A DNA stretch of 64,000 bases, from NCBI RefSeq assembly GCF_004349105.1, contig NZ_SMLB01000015.1, positions 1 through 64,000 of the forward strand, read 5' to 3'. The notes below the pieces were generated by a model, which had not been told where the DNA came from, did not search any database, and saw only the letters and a program-made list of their open reading frames with translations. Each line of letters begins with the position of its first letter. Positions within the stretch are counted from its first letter, which is position 1. This DNA comes from Jiangella aurantiaca (GTDB taxonomy: Bacteria > Actinomycetota > Actinomycetes > Jiangellales > Jiangellaceae). The position numbers and the translations under genes are program-made. This document shows, piece by piece, positions 32,352 through 45,149 of this stretch.

Positions 32352-33208
32352 GCCCGCACCTCCCCGGGCTCGGCGGTGACCAGGAAGCGGCCCGGCGTCT
32401 CGAACTTGGCCAGCCGGCGCATCCACAGGAAGCCGATGGCGAAGATGGCGATGACGACGCCCAGCACGAGCTGCCCGGCCGGCGAGTTGTACGGCTCGAC
32501 GAAGTCGCGGTTGATGATCGACAGGCCGACCATGAAGAACAGGCTGACCCCGACGACGATCTGCACCGAGCGGCGGGTGCTGGCCCGGCCGGCCATGACC
32601 CGCTGGCGCATGTCGAGCTCGGCGCGGGCGGAGTCGGCCAGCGACGAGAGCACCTGCCGCAGGCCGGGGCCGCGCAACCGGGCGTTGAGGATGAGCGCGG
32701 ACACGACGAGGTCGGCGCTGGCGTCGTCGAGGTCGTCGGCGAACCGCTCCAGCGCCTCGGGCATCGGCATGCGGATGCGCAGCCGGTCGGCCAGCAGCCG
32801 CAGCTGCGGCTGGATGGACGGCGAGGCGGCGTACACGGTGGCCGGGATGGCCTGCTCGAGGCCGACGGCGCCGGCGATGGTGTCGCGCAGCGACTCCGTC
32901 CACGACGCCAGGCCCTCCAGGCGGGCGATGGACGTCCGCTCCTCCTTCGCCCCGCCGAACAGCGCCGGCCAGAACGCGACCAGCAGGCCGGCGCCGATGG
33001 CCGCGACCGGCCACTGGGTGAGCGCCAGCGCCGCGACGCCGGCGATGATGCCATACACCGTCTGCCGCCCCAGCCGCTCGACCACCGAGCGGGACGAGCC
33101 CGGCGTCGGCGGCTTCGGCTCGCTGCCGCGGATCGCGAGGATCAGCAGCAGCACCGAGGCGCCGATGGCGGCCCCGAGCAGGGTGATGAGCAGGATGGTC
33201 GGGCTCAC
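32348..33208 (-). CDS. tadB: TadB-like type II secretion F domain protein
   Basis: A 286-residue platform protein. It has an N-terminal helix (ILLITLLGAAIGASVLLLIL), two helices around residues 50-80, the T2SF domain (LASWTESLRDTIAGAVGLEQAI) and two C-terminal helices. GTG start, overlapping tadA by 4 nt. Confidence 0.9.
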   Translation of the reverse strand: MSPTILLITLLGAAIGASVLLLILAIRGSEPKPPTPGSSRSVVERLGRQTVYGIIAGVAALALTQWPVAAIGAGLLVAFWPALFGGAKEERTSIARLEGLASWTESLRDTIAGAVGLEQAIPATVYAASPSIQPQLRLLADRLRIRMPMPEALERFADDLDDASADLVVSALILNARLRGPGLRQVLSSLADSARAELDMRQRVMAGRASTRRSVQIVVGVSLFFMVGLSIINRDFVEPYNSPAGQLVLGVVIAIFAIGFLWMRRLAKFETPGRFLVTAEPGEVRA

Positions 33209-34509
33209 GCGATCACCTGGCTCGCTGTGGCGTCGTAGCCCACCGCGATGAGGTCGTCGATGCAGGCGATGGGCGCGGCTGGCACGGCGACGCCGTCGGG
33301 GCCCGCGGCGAAGATCTCGCTGGACAGCACCCGGCCGTCGACGCCGTTGATCTCGCGGATGCTGGAGACGAACCGGCGCAGCCGGCCGCCCTCGGCGAAC
33401 TCGTTGCGCTTCTCGACGAACACCACGAAGTCGATGGCGCCGGCGATGAGCATCATCGTCGCCTCGACCGGCAGCCGCTCGACCGATTGGATGGCGTACG
33501 TCGAGATGCGGTTGAACACCTCGATAGAGCTGTTGGCGTGAATGGTCGACAGCGAGCCGTCGTTCCCCTGGCTCATCGCGTTGAGCATGGTGACGATCTC
33601 GTCGCCGAGCACCTCGCCCACGATGACCCGGCTGGGGTTCATGCGCAGGCTGCGGCGGACCAGCTCGGCCATGGTGATGGCGCCCTGGCCCTCGGAGTTG
33701 GGCAGCCGCTCCTCGAACGCGACGACGTTCGGGTGCAGGTCGGCGAACTCGCCCAGGCCCAGCTCGAGCGCCCGTTCGACGGTGATGAGCCGCTCGGACG
33801 GCGGGATCTCGTTGGCCAGCGCGCGCAGCATGGTGGTCTTGCCGGCGTTGGTGGCCCCGGCGATCATGATGTTCTTGCGCGCCGCGACGGCGGCGGACAG
33901 GAACGCGGCCAGCTCCTCCGTCACCGAGCCGTAGCCGACGAGGTCGTCCAGGTGCACCCGCGACAGCCGGGCGCGCCGGATCGAGATGGCCGGCCGAGCA
34001 CAGACGCCCATGACGGCCGAGAGGCGGCTGCCGTCGGGCAGCCGCAGGTCCAGCTGCGGGTTCGCGGAGTCGAACGGGCGGCTGGTGAGGCCGGAGTAGG
34101 CGCCCAGGATCTGCACCAGCTCGACCAGCTCGTCGTCGCTCTCGGCGACCGGTGCGCCGACCACCTCGCGGCCGTCGGCGTACTGGATGAAGACCTGGTC
34201 GCAGCCGTTGATGTCGATGTTCTCGACATCGAGGTCGTCGAGCAGCGGCTGCAGCCGGCCGACGCCGAACAACGCGGCGTGGATGCCGGAGGAGATCTCC
34301 TCCTCTTCCTCCGCCGACGGCGGCGTGCGCCCGGCCGCGATCTCGGTCCGGGCGTGCGCGTCGAGGACCCGGCTGATGACCGCGCGGGCGAACTGCCGCT
34401 CGTCCTCGCCGGACATCGGCGGGATGCCGTTGGCGGCGTCGTCGCGGCGCTGCCGGGCGAGCGTGTCGGCGACCTCCTCGCGGAGGGTGCGGACGAGGTT
34501 CTGGTCCAC
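33205..34509 (-). CDS. tadA: TadA/CpaF pilus assembly ATPase
   Basis: A 434-residue hexameric ATPase of the type II/IV secretion family that powers Flp pilus assembly. Walker A GATNAGKT is at about residues 218-225, the Asp box ITVERALELGL near 242-252, Walker B RVIVGEVLGDE about 294-304, and the His box STIHANS near 321. The GTG start has AGGAG 9 nt upstream. Confidence 0.95.
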   Translation of the reverse strand: MDQNLVRTLREEVADTLARQRRDDAANGIPPMSGEDERQFARAVISRVLDAHARTEIAAGRTPPSAEEEEEISSGIHAALFGVGRLQPLLDDLDVENIDINGCDQVFIQYADGREVVGAPVAESDDELVELVQILGAYSGLTSRPFDSANPQLDLRLPDGSRLSAVMGVCARPAISIRRARLSRVHLDDLVGYGSVTEELAAFLSAAVAARKNIMIAGATNAGKTTMLRALANEIPPSERLITVERALELGLGEFADLHPNVVAFEERLPNSEGQGAITMAELVRRSLRMNPSRVIVGEVLGDEIVTMLNAMSQGNDGSLSTIHANSSIEVFNRISTYAIQSVERLPVEATMMLIAGAIDFVVFVEKRNEFAEGGRLRRFVSSIREINGVDGRVLSSEIFAAGPDGVAVPAAPIACIDDLIAVGYDATASQVIA

Positions 34510-34514
34510 CGTGG

Positions 34515-35294
34515 TCAGCTCCTGCTCGGGATGCGCGTGTGCGCCTGGGCCAGCGTGCGCACGGAGTCGCTGAGCTCGCGCGCCGAACGCACGAGCAGCG
34601 AGCGGTCGATGCGGCGGCTCCACCGCCCGGCCAGGGCACCGGCGGCCTTGGGGTCGTCGGCGATGCGGCCCAGCACGGTGACCTGGTGGCCGTCGTGCTG
34701 GAGCAGCCGGTCGAGGTCGCGCGGGCCCGCGGTGTCGCGGCTGTCGGTGACCAGCACGATGCCGACCGGGATGCTGCCGGCCTTGCCGATCTGCAGCGGC
34801 TCGGCCAGCCAGCGCAGCCGCTCGCGCAGGTGCGCGTAGTACTCGATGCCCGGCCGGACCACGAAGACGACGGCGTCGGCGGCGTTCATGACCGGCAGCA
34901 GTGGGGTGCCGGGGACGATGCGGCCGCAGTCGACCAGCGCGTCGACCGGCAGGGTCTTGAGCATGGTGGCCATCGCCGGCCACACCGAGCCGATACCGGT
35001 GAGCTGCTCGGGCCGGACGACGCCGGCCAGCAGGTCGAGCCCCCCGTCGGCGGTCTGCAGGTGCTCGGCCATGTTGGCCTCGGCGACGCCCCGGCGCGCG
35101 GCGGCGGCCAGCGACAGCAGTCCGCGCTCGGGATCGAGCGGCTCGCCCTCGGCGTCGCGGTGGCGCAGAGCGAGGTCGCCACCGGCCGGATCGAAGTCGG
35201 CGACCACGACGTCGGACGGCCAGATGGCCCCGAGGGCGTTGACCGTGGTGGTCACGCCCGGGGAGCCCTTGGCGGACGCGAACGCGATGAGCAC
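34515..35294 (-). CDS. TadZ/CpaE-like MinD family protein with altered P-loop
   Basis: A 259-residue protein of the MinD/ParA fold, with FASAKGSPGVTTTVNALGA at the N terminus, VVADFDPAGGDLAL and VDCGR at the expected switch positions. The deviant Walker A motif (KGGxGKT) is changed to KGSPGVTT: the signature Lys is kept but the P-loop Lys is Val, so ATP hydrolysis is doubtful. TadZ proteins place the pilus machine in the cell. It lies 5 nt upstream of tadA. Confidence 0.83.
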   Translation of the reverse strand: MLIAFASAKGSPGVTTTVNALGAIWPSDVVVADFDPAGGDLALRHRDAEGEPLDPERGLLSLAAAARRGVAEANMAEHLQTADGGLDLLAGVVRPEQLTGIGSVWPAMATMLKTLPVDALVDCGRIVPGTPLLPVMNAADAVVFVVRPGIEYYAHLRERLRWLAEPLQIGKAGSIPVGIVLVTDSRDTAGPRDLDRLLQHDGHQVTVLGRIADDPKAAGALAGRWSRRIDRSLLVRSARELSDSVRTLAQAHTRIPSRS

Positions 35295-35298
35295 CGGG

Positions 35299-36027
35299 TC
35301 ATTCCTCCCCGGACTCGAACGGGACGCCCCGCTCGACCAGCGTGACGACGAGCTGGCTGGTGGCCGCGAGGCCGCCGACGGTGGCGGCGTCGCCGCGGTC
35401 GACCAGCAGCGTGACCAGTGAGCCGGTGCCGCCGGCCTGGTCGGCCCCCTCGGCCGCCGTGGCCGAGGCGACCCGCGCGCCCTCGACGACCGTCTCGCCC
35501 TCGCCGGTGACGATCGAGACGAGGTCGACGATGTCGCCGGCCTGCAGGCCGCCGGCCGGCAGGAAGCCCTGGCCGAGGAACGCGCCGACGGCCACCTGTC
35601 CCTCGCCCAGCGGCGGCTGGTCGGTCAGCATCTGAGTGTCGAGCAACTGGCCCGGCTGGAGGTTCACACGGGCGTTGAACGTGAGGGCCTGCTCCAGGTC
35701 GGACTCCGGGATGAGTTCGGTGCCTTCCGCCGCTACCTGTGTGGTGCTCAGTTTGGCCTCGGTGATCCGCTCCCCCGCGGCGATCGGCTCGGTCACGACC
35801 AGGACCGGCGTGCGCTCGTCGACCCGCATGGCCAGCAACGCGGCGACCGCGGCGCCGCCCACGATGAGCAGCACCGCGAGCGCGGCCAGAGCTGGACGGC
35901 GCTGGCGCGGCGGCGACGGCAGCCGCGCGCTCTCGACACGGACCCGTTGGTTGCTGCGGATGCCGCGCTGTTCCCGCGCGCGCTGGCGCTCGTTGGCCGC
36001 GTCAGTCGTCTGAGTTGTCCCCGCCAT
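35299..36027 (-). CDS. CpaB/RcpC-like SAF domain pilus protein
   Basis: A 242-residue protein with a basic N terminus, one membrane helix (ALAALAVLLIVGGAAVAALL, about 46-65) and a SAF domain (VLVVTEPIAAGERITEAKL, then RVNLQPGQLLDTQML). CpaB-like proteins join the Flp pilus machine at the envelope. It is first gene of the Tad operon, with a candidate promoter about 190 nt upstream. Confidence 0.85.
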   Translation of the reverse strand: MAGTTQTTDAANERQRAREQRGIRSNQRVRVESARLPSPPRQRRPALAALAVLLIVGGAAVAALLAMRVDERTPVLVVTEPIAAGERITEAKLSTTQVAAEGTELIPESDLEQALTFNARVNLQPGQLLDTQMLTDQPPLGEGQVAVGAFLGQGFLPAGGLQAGDIVDLVSIVTGEGETVVEGARVASATAAEGADQAGGTGSLVTLLVDRGDAATVGGLAATSQLVVTLVERGVPFESGEE

Positions 36028-36396
36028 GAGGTGCCTCTACCGCTCCTGCCTCGTCGCCCCCGTCGCTGCCCTCCCGAACCGGCCGGGACGGCCGGGCGCA
36101 GCCGGGGGGACTCGGATCGGAGCACCGGCCCGAGGCGACCGGTTCGGACGCCGCGTCGCCGGACGCTTCGACGTGCAAACAACCCCGCTGCCCCCTGGAC
36201 GTTCGGGGGAACCTTACCTTGGATGCCTGACCGTGGTCATGCCCCTTGCCGGATGCGCATCCAGCACCGTGGACGCTACCGGCGGCCGCTTTCACGACGC
36301 TTTCATCGTGCCGCCGCGCACCTGAGGATGGCGGTGGCGGTGTCATTGGCTACTGTCGGGGACATTGCCGATCCACACGACCGCACAGGAGCACCC
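36028..36396. other. divergent control region between Tad operon and ndk
   Basis: No gene is seen. It must hold promoters for the minus-strand Tad operon and plus-strand ndk; the Tad candidate is listed separately, and I could not single out an ndk promoter. Confidence 0.5.
36211..36240 (-). promoter_or_regulatory. candidate promoter of the Tad operon
   Basis: ATGACC and TAAGGT spaced by 18 nt on the minus strand, about 185 nt before the CpaB-like start. Partial match to consensus. Confidence 0.35.
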
Positions 36397-36804
36397 GTGT
36401 CCGAGCGCACGCTCGTCCTGATCAAGCCCGACGCCGTCCGCCGCGGCCTGGTCGGGGAGATTCTGGCCCGCTACGAACGCAAGGGCCTGACCATCGTCGC
36501 CATGGACCAGCGCACCATCGACCCCACGCTGTCGGACGCGCACTACGCCGAGCACGTCGACAAGCCGTTTTACCCCGCGCTGCGCGAGTTCGTCACCGGC
36601 GGCCCGCTGGTCGCGCTGGTGCTCGACGGCGACCAGGCCATCGACGTCGTGCGGGCGATGAACGGCGCCACCGACGGCCGCAAGGCCGCACCGGGTACCA
36701 TCCGCGGCGACTTCGCGCTGTCCAACTCCGAGAACCTCGTGCACGCCTCTGACTCGCCCGAAGCCGCGAAGCGCGAGCTCGACCTCTGGTTCCCCGGCCT
36801 CTGA
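36397..36804 (+). CDS. ndk: nucleoside diphosphate kinase
   Basis: A 135-residue NDK that balances nucleoside triphosphates through a phosphohistidine. The catalytic His is in NLVHASDSPEAAKRE (about 116), and TLVLIKPDAVRRGLVGEI and GTIRGDFAL are typical. The GTG start has AGGAG 5 nt upstream. Part of the valS-folC-DUF4233-ndk neighbourhood but on the opposite strand. Confidence 0.97.
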   Translation: MSERTLVLIKPDAVRRGLVGEILARYERKGLTIVAMDQRTIDPTLSDAHYAEHVDKPFYPALREFVTGGPLVALVLDGDQAIDVVRAMNGATDGRKAAPGTIRGDFALSNSENLVHASDSPEAAKRELDLWFPGL

Positions 36805-36882
36805 GCCCGAAATGAACTCGTAGACACGATCCGTGGGTCGGTCACGTCGGGTTCGCCGGGGGTGCGGCGTCGGCCGGCGCTG

Positions 36883-37257
36883 GGTGTCCACGTAGTGAGA
36901 TTTCACCGTGATTCGCGAGCCACCACCAGGTTTTCTGGTGCTCCACCACGCCTGCAATCGTGTCGAGGCTCAGGTAATCCTGGTGATGTACGCGATCGTT
37001 GATGATCAACGCTGTCCACAGGCACCGACGGCACACCGAACCACGCCGGCGCACATCGAGGTGTGCCCAGACTCGCCCCGTCCCCCTGATAGCTGCCCGT
37101 TCTTAGGCACGGCAGCCGTGGGTCAAGTCCAAGCCCCCGACCACAGCGAAGCGCGACCACAGAGGCGCGGACTTGAGGCACGGGTGCGCGGCTAAGAGAA
37201 TGGGCAGCAGGGGGACGGCGACGGTACGAACCCGACCAACGGCACACCCGGCGAACG
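36883..37257 (-). repeat. dispersed intergenic repeat, copy B
   Basis: The longest copy, about 375 bp, lying between the ends of ndk and the DUF4233 gene. Its minus strand aligns with 17830-18107, with an extra segment of about 95 bp that includes the hairpin at 37116-37183. The core (36883-36988) reads CATCACCAGGATTACC at its start and keeps an open frame HHQDYLSLDTIAGVVEHQKT. Confidence 0.8.
37116..37183. repeat. hairpin segment inside repeat copy B
   Basis: CCGTGGGTCAAGTCC and GGACTTGAGGCACGG are inverted repeats (13 of 15 pairs) around 38 nt. The segment is absent from copies A and E, so it looks like an insertion into B or a deletion from the others. Confidence 0.55.
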
Positions 37258-37261
37258 CCAC

Positions 37262-37606
37262 TCAGCCGCCGTCCTGCTCCGCTTCGCGGGCCGCCTTCTC
37301 GCGCTCGACCTGCGGGCCGATGCGCAGCAGCACGAACCACAGCACCGCGAAGATCCCGCCCAGGATCAGCATCTCCGGCACGACGAAGCCGGCGGCCACC
37401 GAGCCCACCTGGGCCGCCGTCCCGAGCACGTACCCCGGCCGCCCGCGACGCACCGTCGCCGCGCCGAGCACGCACAGCAGCGCGATCCCGCCGCCGGCCA
37501 GCCAGGCCGCGCCGCGGCCGACGTCGGCGATGTTGATGGCGACCGGGACCGCCAGCAGCACGACGATCATCTGGATCGACAGGATGGTGGCGGCGATCCG
37601 GTTCAC
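37262..37606 (-). CDS. DUF4233 family membrane protein
   Basis: A 114-residue protein with four hydrophobic segments (about residues 5-25, 32-50, 58-76, 78-96) and a charged C terminus (ERE KAAREAEQ). DUF4233 genes follow folC across actinobacteria; the function is unknown. The GTG start overlaps the folC stop by 4 nt, so it is coupled to folate gene expression. Confidence 0.85.
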   Translation of the reverse strand: MNRIAATILSIQMIVVLLAVPVAINIADVGRGAAWLAGGGIALLCVLGAATVRRGRPGYVLGTAAQVGSVAAGFVVPEMLILGGIFAVLWFVLLRIGPQVEREKAAREAEQDGG

Positions 37607-38934
37607 GAGTCCGCCCCGAACGCCACCCGCGCGTCGCCCGCCGTCACGACGGAGCCGGTGACCACGACGCCGTAACCGCCGAGCGACTCCTCGCGCTCGG
37701 CCAGCCGCAGACCGGCGTCGATCGCCTCGGGCAGCGGCACCGCCTGGTGGACGCGGTCCTGGCCGAACACGTCGACGGCGATGTTGGCCAGCTGGTCGAC
37801 CGGCATGGTGCGCGGCGAGGAGTTCTCCGTGACGACGACGGCCTCGACCACGGGCTCCAGCTCGGTGAGGATGCCCTCGACGTCCTTGTCGGCCATGGCG
37901 GCGACGACGGCGACCAGCGCGGTGCCGGCGAACTCCTCGGTGAGTGCCGCCGCGAGCGCCGCGGCGCCCGCCGGGTTGTGCGCGGCGTCGGCCAGGACGA
38001 CCGGGCCGCGGCGCAGCGCCTCCAGCCGGCCGGGCGAGGTGACGCGCGCGAACGCGGCCCGGACGAGGTCGGCGTCGAGCGGCTCGCGTCCGCCGCCGAC
38101 GAACGCCTCGACCGCTGCCAGCGCGGCCGCCGCGTTGTGCGCCTGGTACTCGCCGTGCAGCGGCAGGAAGATCTCGTCGTACGGGCCGGTGAGCCCCTGC
38201 AGGCCGATGAGCTGACCGCCGACGGCCATCTCGCGGCTGCGCAGGCCGAACTCCAGGCCCTGCCGGGCGACCGTCGCGCCGGTCTCGGCGACGCGCGCCA
38301 GCAGGATCTGCGCCGCGGCAGCGGTCTGCGGGCCGAGGATCGCGTACCCGCCGGGCTTGATGATGCCGGCCTTCTCGGTGGCGATCTCCTCGATGGTGTC
38401 GCCGAGGTACTCGACGTGGTCGATGGCGATCGGGGTGACGACCGCGACCCGGCCGTCGGCGACGTTGGTGGCGTCCCACGCGCCGCCCATGCCGACCTCG
38501 ACGACGGCGGCCTCGACCGGGGTGTCGGCGAACACGGCGTAGGCCAGCGCCGTCAGCACCTCGAAGTAGCCCAGCGCGACGTCGTGCTTGGAGTCGACGA
38601 GGTCGAGGTAGGGCTTGACCTCGGCGTACGTGGCGGCGAACCGCTGCGGCGCGATCGGCTCGCCGTCGACCACGACGCGCTCGGTGACCGACTGCAGGTG
38701 CGGGCTGGTGTACCTGCCGGTGCGCAGGTTCAGTTCTCGCAGCAGGGCGTCGGCCATGCGCGCCGTCGACGTCTTGCCGTTGGTGCCGCCGATATGCAGG
38801 ACGGGATACGCCCGCTGCGGGTTGCCGAGCAGGTCGACGAGGTCACGGATGCGCTCCAGCGACGGCTCGACCCGCGACTCCGGACGCCGGGCCAGCAGCT
38901 CGGCCTCGATGCCGCCCAGGACGTCGTCGCTCAC
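37603..38934 (-). CDS. folC: dihydrofolate synthase / folylpolyglutamate synthase
   Basis: A 443-residue Mur-ligase-like enzyme that adds glutamate to dihydropteroate and to folates. The ATP-binding loop is [16 protein letters not shown] (about residues 44-59); [14 protein letters not shown] and [15 protein letters not shown] are family hallmarks. Its ATG overlaps the valS stop. Confidence 0.95.
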   Translation of the reverse strand: MSDDVLGGIEAELLARRPESRVEPSLERIRDLVDLLGNPQRAYPVLHIGGTNGKTSTARMADALLRELNLRTGRYTSPHLQSVTERVVVDGEPIAPQRFAATYAEVKPYLDLVDSKHDVALGYFEVLTALAYAVFADTPVEAAVVEVGMGGAWDATNVADGRVAVVTPIAIDHVEYLGDTIEEIATEKAGIIKPGGYAILGPQTAAAAQILLARVAETGATVARQGLEFGLRSREMAVGGQLIGLQGLTGPYDEIFLPLHGEYQAHNAAAALAAVEAFVGGGREPLDADLVRAAFARVTSPGRLEALRRGPVVLADAAHNPAGAAALAAALTEEFAGTALVAVVAAMADKDVEGILTELEPVVEAVVVTENSSPRTMPVDQLANIAVDVFGQDRVHQAVPLPEAIDAGLRLAEREESLGGYGVVVTGSVVTAGDARVAFGADS

Positions 38935-41561
38935 GGCGTGCCCTGCGGCAGGCCGGCCAGCTGGGCCTCGAGCCGGGCGATCTCGGCCTCGGCTGCGCTG
39001 CGCCGGCCGCGGACCTTCTCGACCTCGGACTCCGGCGCCTTGGCGAGGAACTGCTCGTTGCCCAGCTTGCGGAGCGCCTGCTCCAGCGCCTTCCGCTCGT
39101 TCGCGAGGTCCTTGCTCAGGCGCTTGCGCTCGGCCTCGACGTCGACGGCGCCCGAGAGGTCCAGCTCGACGGTGACGGCGCCGACGACGACCTGCGCGGT
39201 GGCGGTGAACTCGTCGGACGGCTCGGTCAGCCGGGTCAACGACCGGAACGCGGCCTGGTGCTGGGCCAACACGAACCTGCCGGACGCCGCCGCGCTGACC
39301 CGGGCCGGCACTTTCTGGCCGGGTTTGAGTCCCTGGTCACTGCGGAACCGGCGGACCTCGGTGACCAGCCGCTGCAGCTCGGCGACGGTGGCCTCGGCGG
39401 CGGCGTCGCGCCGGGACGCGTCAGGCGCCGGCCACTCGGCGACCACCAGCGACTCCGCGCCGGTGAGCGTCGTCCACAGCGCCTCGGTGACGAACGGCGT
39501 CACCGGGTGCAGCACGCGCAGCAGGCGGTCGAGGACGTGGCCGAGCACCAGCTGGGTCCGGTCGGCGACGTCGCCACCCGCGGCCAGCTGCGTCTTGGCC
39601 AGCTCGACGTACCAGTCGCAGAACTCGTCCCACGCGAAGTGGTAGAGCGAGTCACTGGCCTTCGCGAACTGGTAGTCCTCGAAGAGCGCGTCGACCTCGG
39701 CGAGGACGGCGTTCAGCCGCGACAGGATCCATCGGTCGACGGCGGTCAGCTCCTCCGACGGCGGCAGCTCACCCACGCGGGCGCCGCTGATCAGCGCGAA
39801 CCGCGTGGCGTTCCACAGCTTGTTGCAGAAGTTGCGCGACGCCTGGACCCAGTCTTCACCGATCGGGACGTCGGCGCCGGGGTTCGCGCCGCGGGCCAGG
39901 GTGAAGCGCAGCGCGTCGGAGCCGTAGGCGTCCATCCAGTCCAGCGGGTCGACGGCGTTGCCGAACGACTTGGACATCTTCTTGCCGCGCTCGTCGCGGA
40001 CCATGCCGTGCAGGGCGATGGTGTGAAAGGGAATCGCCTTCTCGGGCTCGGCGTCGGCGTGCGCGTAGAGCCCGAACATCATCATCCGGGCCACCCAGAA
40101 GAACAGGATGTCGTAGCCGGTGACCAGCACCTGGTTCGGGTAGAACTTCTCCAGCGCCGGGGTCTCGTCGGGCCAGCCGAGCGTCGAGAACGGCCACAGC
40201 GCCGACGAGAACCAGGTGTCGAGCACGTCCTCGTCCTGCACCCAGCCCTCGCCGGTCGGCTCCGGGTCGTCCGGGCCGACGCAGACGACCTCGCCGTCGG
40301 GCCCGTACCAGACCGGGATGCGGTGCCCCCACCACAGCTGCCGCGAGATGCACCAGTCGTGCATGTCGTCGACCCAGCCGAACCAGCGCGACTCCATTGA
40401 CTTCGGGTGGATGGCCACCCGGCCGTCGCGGACGGCGTCGCCGGCGGCCTTGGCGAGCGGGCCGACGCGGACCCACCACTGCAGCGACAGCCGCGGCTCG
40501 ACGACGGTCTTGCACCGCGAGCAGTGGCCGACGGCGTGCAGGTACGGCCGCTTCTCGGAGACGATGCGGCCCTCCTCTCGCAGCGCCGCGACGACGGCCG
40601 GCCGGGCCTCGAAGCGGTCCAGCCCCTGGAACGGGCCGTGCGCGGTGATGACGCCCTGCTCGTCCATGATGGTGAGCATCGGGAGGTCGTGCCGGCGGCC
40701 GATCTCGAAGTCGTTGGGGTCGTGCGCCGGGGTCACCTTGACCATGCCGGTGCCGAACGACGGGTCGACGTGCGCGTCGCCGACGATCGGGATGCGCCGG
40801 CCGGTCAGCGGCAGCTCGATCTCGGTGCCGATGAGGTGCCTGTACCGGTCGTCGTCGGGGTGCACGGCCACGGCGGTGTCGCCGAGCATGGTCTCGGCCC
40901 GGGTGGTGGCCACGACGACGTCGTCGCTGTAGCGGATCGAGATCAGCTCGCCCTCGTCGTCGCTGTGCTCCACCTCGATGTCGGACAGCGCGGTGTGGCA
41001 ACGGACGCACCAGTTGATGATCCGCTCGGCGCGGTAGATGAGCTCGTCGTCGTAGAGCCGCTTGAAGATGGTCTGGACGGCGCGCGACAAGCCCTCGTCC
41101 ATGGTGAACCGCTCGCGGCTCCAGGCGACGCCGTCGCCGAGCCGGCGCATCTGCGCGAGGATCTTGCCGCCGGACTCGGCCTTCCACTCCCAGACCTTCT
41201 CGACGAACGCCTCGCGCCCTAGATCATGGCGGGAGTGTCCGGTCTTGGCCAGCTCGCGCTCGACGACGTTCTGGGTGGCGATGCCAGCGTGGTCCATGCC
41301 GGGCATCCACAGCGCCTCGTAGCCCTGCATGCGCCGCCGCCGGACCAGCGCGTCGATGAGCGTGTGCTCGAACGCGTGGCCCAGGTGCAGCGAGCCGGTG
41401 ACGTTGGGCGGCGGGATGACGATGCAGTACGGAGGCTTGTCGCTCTTCTCGTCGGCCTCGAAATAGCCGCGGTCGACCCAGCCCTGGTAGAGGGGCGCCT
41501 CTACCGCCGCCGGGTCGTAGACGGACGGCAGGGTGGGCTCGGGGCGAGTCGACTGGGTCAC
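38931..41561 (-). CDS. valS: valyl-tRNA synthetase
   Basis: An 876-residue class I synthetase. The HIGH motif is GSLHLGHAF (about residue 50), KMSKS is KKMSKSFGN (about 527), and a CP1 editing domain lies between. The C-terminal coiled coil (about 810-876, [20 protein letters not shown]) is typical of ValRS. GTG start giving [17 protein letters not shown]. No T-box leader is seen; the gap to the divergent panE-like gene is only 44 nt. Confidence 0.97.
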   Translation of the reverse strand: MTQSTRPEPTLPSVYDPAAVEAPLYQGWVDRGYFEADEKSDKPPYCIVIPPPNVTGSLHLGHAFEHTLIDALVRRRRMQGYEALWMPGMDHAGIATQNVVERELAKTGHSRHDLGREAFVEKVWEWKAESGGKILAQMRRLGDGVAWSRERFTMDEGLSRAVQTIFKRLYDDELIYRAERIINWCVRCHTALSDIEVEHSDDEGELISIRYSDDVVVATTRAETMLGDTAVAVHPDDDRYRHLIGTEIELPLTGRRIPIVGDAHVDPSFGTGMVKVTPAHDPNDFEIGRRHDLPMLTIMDEQGVITAHGPFQGLDRFEARPAVVAALREEGRIVSEKRPYLHAVGHCSRCKTVVEPRLSLQWWVRVGPLAKAAGDAVRDGRVAIHPKSMESRWFGWVDDMHDWCISRQLWWGHRIPVWYGPDGEVVCVGPDDPEPTGEGWVQDEDVLDTWFSSALWPFSTLGWPDETPALEKFYPNQVLVTGYDILFFWVARMMMFGLYAHADAEPEKAIPFHTIALHGMVRDERGKKMSKSFGNAVDPLDWMDAYGSDALRFTLARGANPGADVPIGEDWVQASRNFCNKLWNATRFALISGARVGELPPSEELTAVDRWILSRLNAVLAEVDALFEDYQFAKASDSLYHFAWDEFCDWYVELAKTQLAAGGDVADRTQLVLGHVLDRLLRVLHPVTPFVTEALWTTLTGAESLVVAEWPAPDASRRDAAAEATVAELQRLVTEVRRFRSDQGLKPGQKVPARVSAAASGRFVLAQHQAAFRSLTRLTEPSDEFTATAQVVVGAVTVELDLSGAVDVEAERKRLSKDLANERKALEQALRKLGNEQFLAKAPESEVEKVRGRRSAAEAEIARLEAQLAGLPQGTP

Positions 41562-41605
41562 GCCGCGGAATTCTACTGCGCACGCGCCCTCGATACCGTA
41601 CGACC

Positions 41606-42577
41606 ATGGCCTACGTGATCTACGGCGCCGGTGCCATCGGCGGCGTCCTCGGCGCACGCCTGCACACGGCCGGTTGCGACGTCCGGCTCATCGCCCGCGG
41701 CACGCACCTGTCCGCCGTCCGGTCCGGCGGGTTGCGGGTCGAGTCGCCGGAGGGCACGACGACGGTGCCGGTGGCGGCGTACGAGTCGCCGGCGGAGGCC
41801 GGCGTGGAGCCCGGCGACGTCGTGATCCTCACCATGAAGAGCCAGGACACCTCGGCCGCGCTCGGGGCGCTGCGCGCGGTCGCCGAGCCGTCGACGCCGG
41901 TCGTGTGCGCCCAGAACGGCGTGGCGAACGAGCGGCTGGCGCTGCGGCTGTTCTCGCACGTATATGGCGTCCACGTGATGTTCCCGGCGGCACACGTCGA
42001 GCCGGGCGTCGTCCAGGCGCGGTCGGCGCCGGTGCCGGGGATCCTCGACCTCGGCCGCTACCCCGCGGGCGTCGACGATGTCGCGCGGTCGGTGGCGGCG
42101 GCGTTCACCAAGGCCGGCTTCGTCTCCGAACCGCGCGAGGACATCATGCGGTGGAAGTACCGCAAGCTCGTGATGAACCTCGGCAACGCGGTGACGGCGC
42201 TGTGCGGGGTCGACGACGCCGACGCCGAGGAAGTGATGGCGCTGCTGCGGGCCGAGGCCGAGGCGGTGCTGGCGGCGGCCGCCATCGACGTCATCGACGA
42301 GGAGACCGACCGAGCCCGGCGCGGGGACATCCTGCGGATGCCGCCGTTCGGGGGCCAGGCACCCGGCGGCGGATCGTCGGTGCAGAGCCTGCTGCGCGGC
42401 ACCGGGTCGATCGAGGCCGACTACCTCAACGGCGAGATCGTGCTGCTGGCTCGGTTGCACGGCGTGCCGGCGCCGGCGAACGAGCTGGTCCGGCAGCTGG
42501 CGGTCGTCGCCGCCCGGGAACGGGTCGCGCCGGGGTCGGTACCCGCGAGCGAGCTGCTGGCGCGGCTGCGGGCCTGA
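41606..42577 (+). CDS. 2-dehydropantoate 2-reductase family protein
   Basis: A 323-residue NADPH-dependent reductase of the ketopantoate reductase fold. The Rossmann motif [14 protein letters not shown] (residues 6-19), CAQNGVANE, and [15 protein letters not shown] with the likely catalytic Lys are present. It may make pantoate for CoA or reduce another 2-keto acid; stand-alone paralogues are common in actinobacteria, so I withhold panE. Divergent from valS and end-to-end with the quinone reductase gene (stops share TGATCA). Confidence 0.87.
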   Translation: MAYVIYGAGAIGGVLGARLHTAGCDVRLIARGTHLSAVRSGGLRVESPEGTTTVPVAAYESPAEAGVEPGDVVILTMKSQDTSAALGALRAVAEPSTPVVCAQNGVANERLALRLFSHVYGVHVMFPAAHVEPGVVQARSAPVPGILDLGRYPAGVDDVARSVAAAFTKAGFVSEPREDIMRWKYRKLVMNLGNAVTALCGVDDADAEEVMALLRAEAEAVLAAAAIDVIDEETDRARRGDILRMPPFGGQAPGGGSSVQSLLRGTGSIEADYLNGEIVLLARLHGVPAPANELVRQLAVVAARERVAPGSVPASELLARLRA

Positions 42578-44961
<2,384 letters not shown>

Positions 44962-45005
44962 CTACCCAGCGGATGAGTGAGGGATCTGTGCTGCCCGAGC
45001 TACCC

Positions 45006-45112
45006 CATCACCAGGATTACCCGACCCTCAACACGATTGCAGGCATAGTGACGCTCCAGAAAACCCCATGATGGCCCCCGAAACGCCGTTGAAATCTCAC
45101 CACGTGGACACC
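45006..45112 (+). repeat. dispersed intergenic repeat, core copy C
   Basis: A 107-bp core: CATCACCAGGATTACC, then ACACGATTGCAGGCATAGTG, CTCCAGAAAACC, and AATCTCACCACGTGGACACC at the end. It keeps the frame HHQDYPTLNTIAGIVTLQKTP before a stop. No gene or further signal is seen in 44932-45149. Confidence 0.8.
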
Positions 45113-45149
45113 GGCGAACGGTGCCCTCACCCATCGCGAGAGCGGCGCC

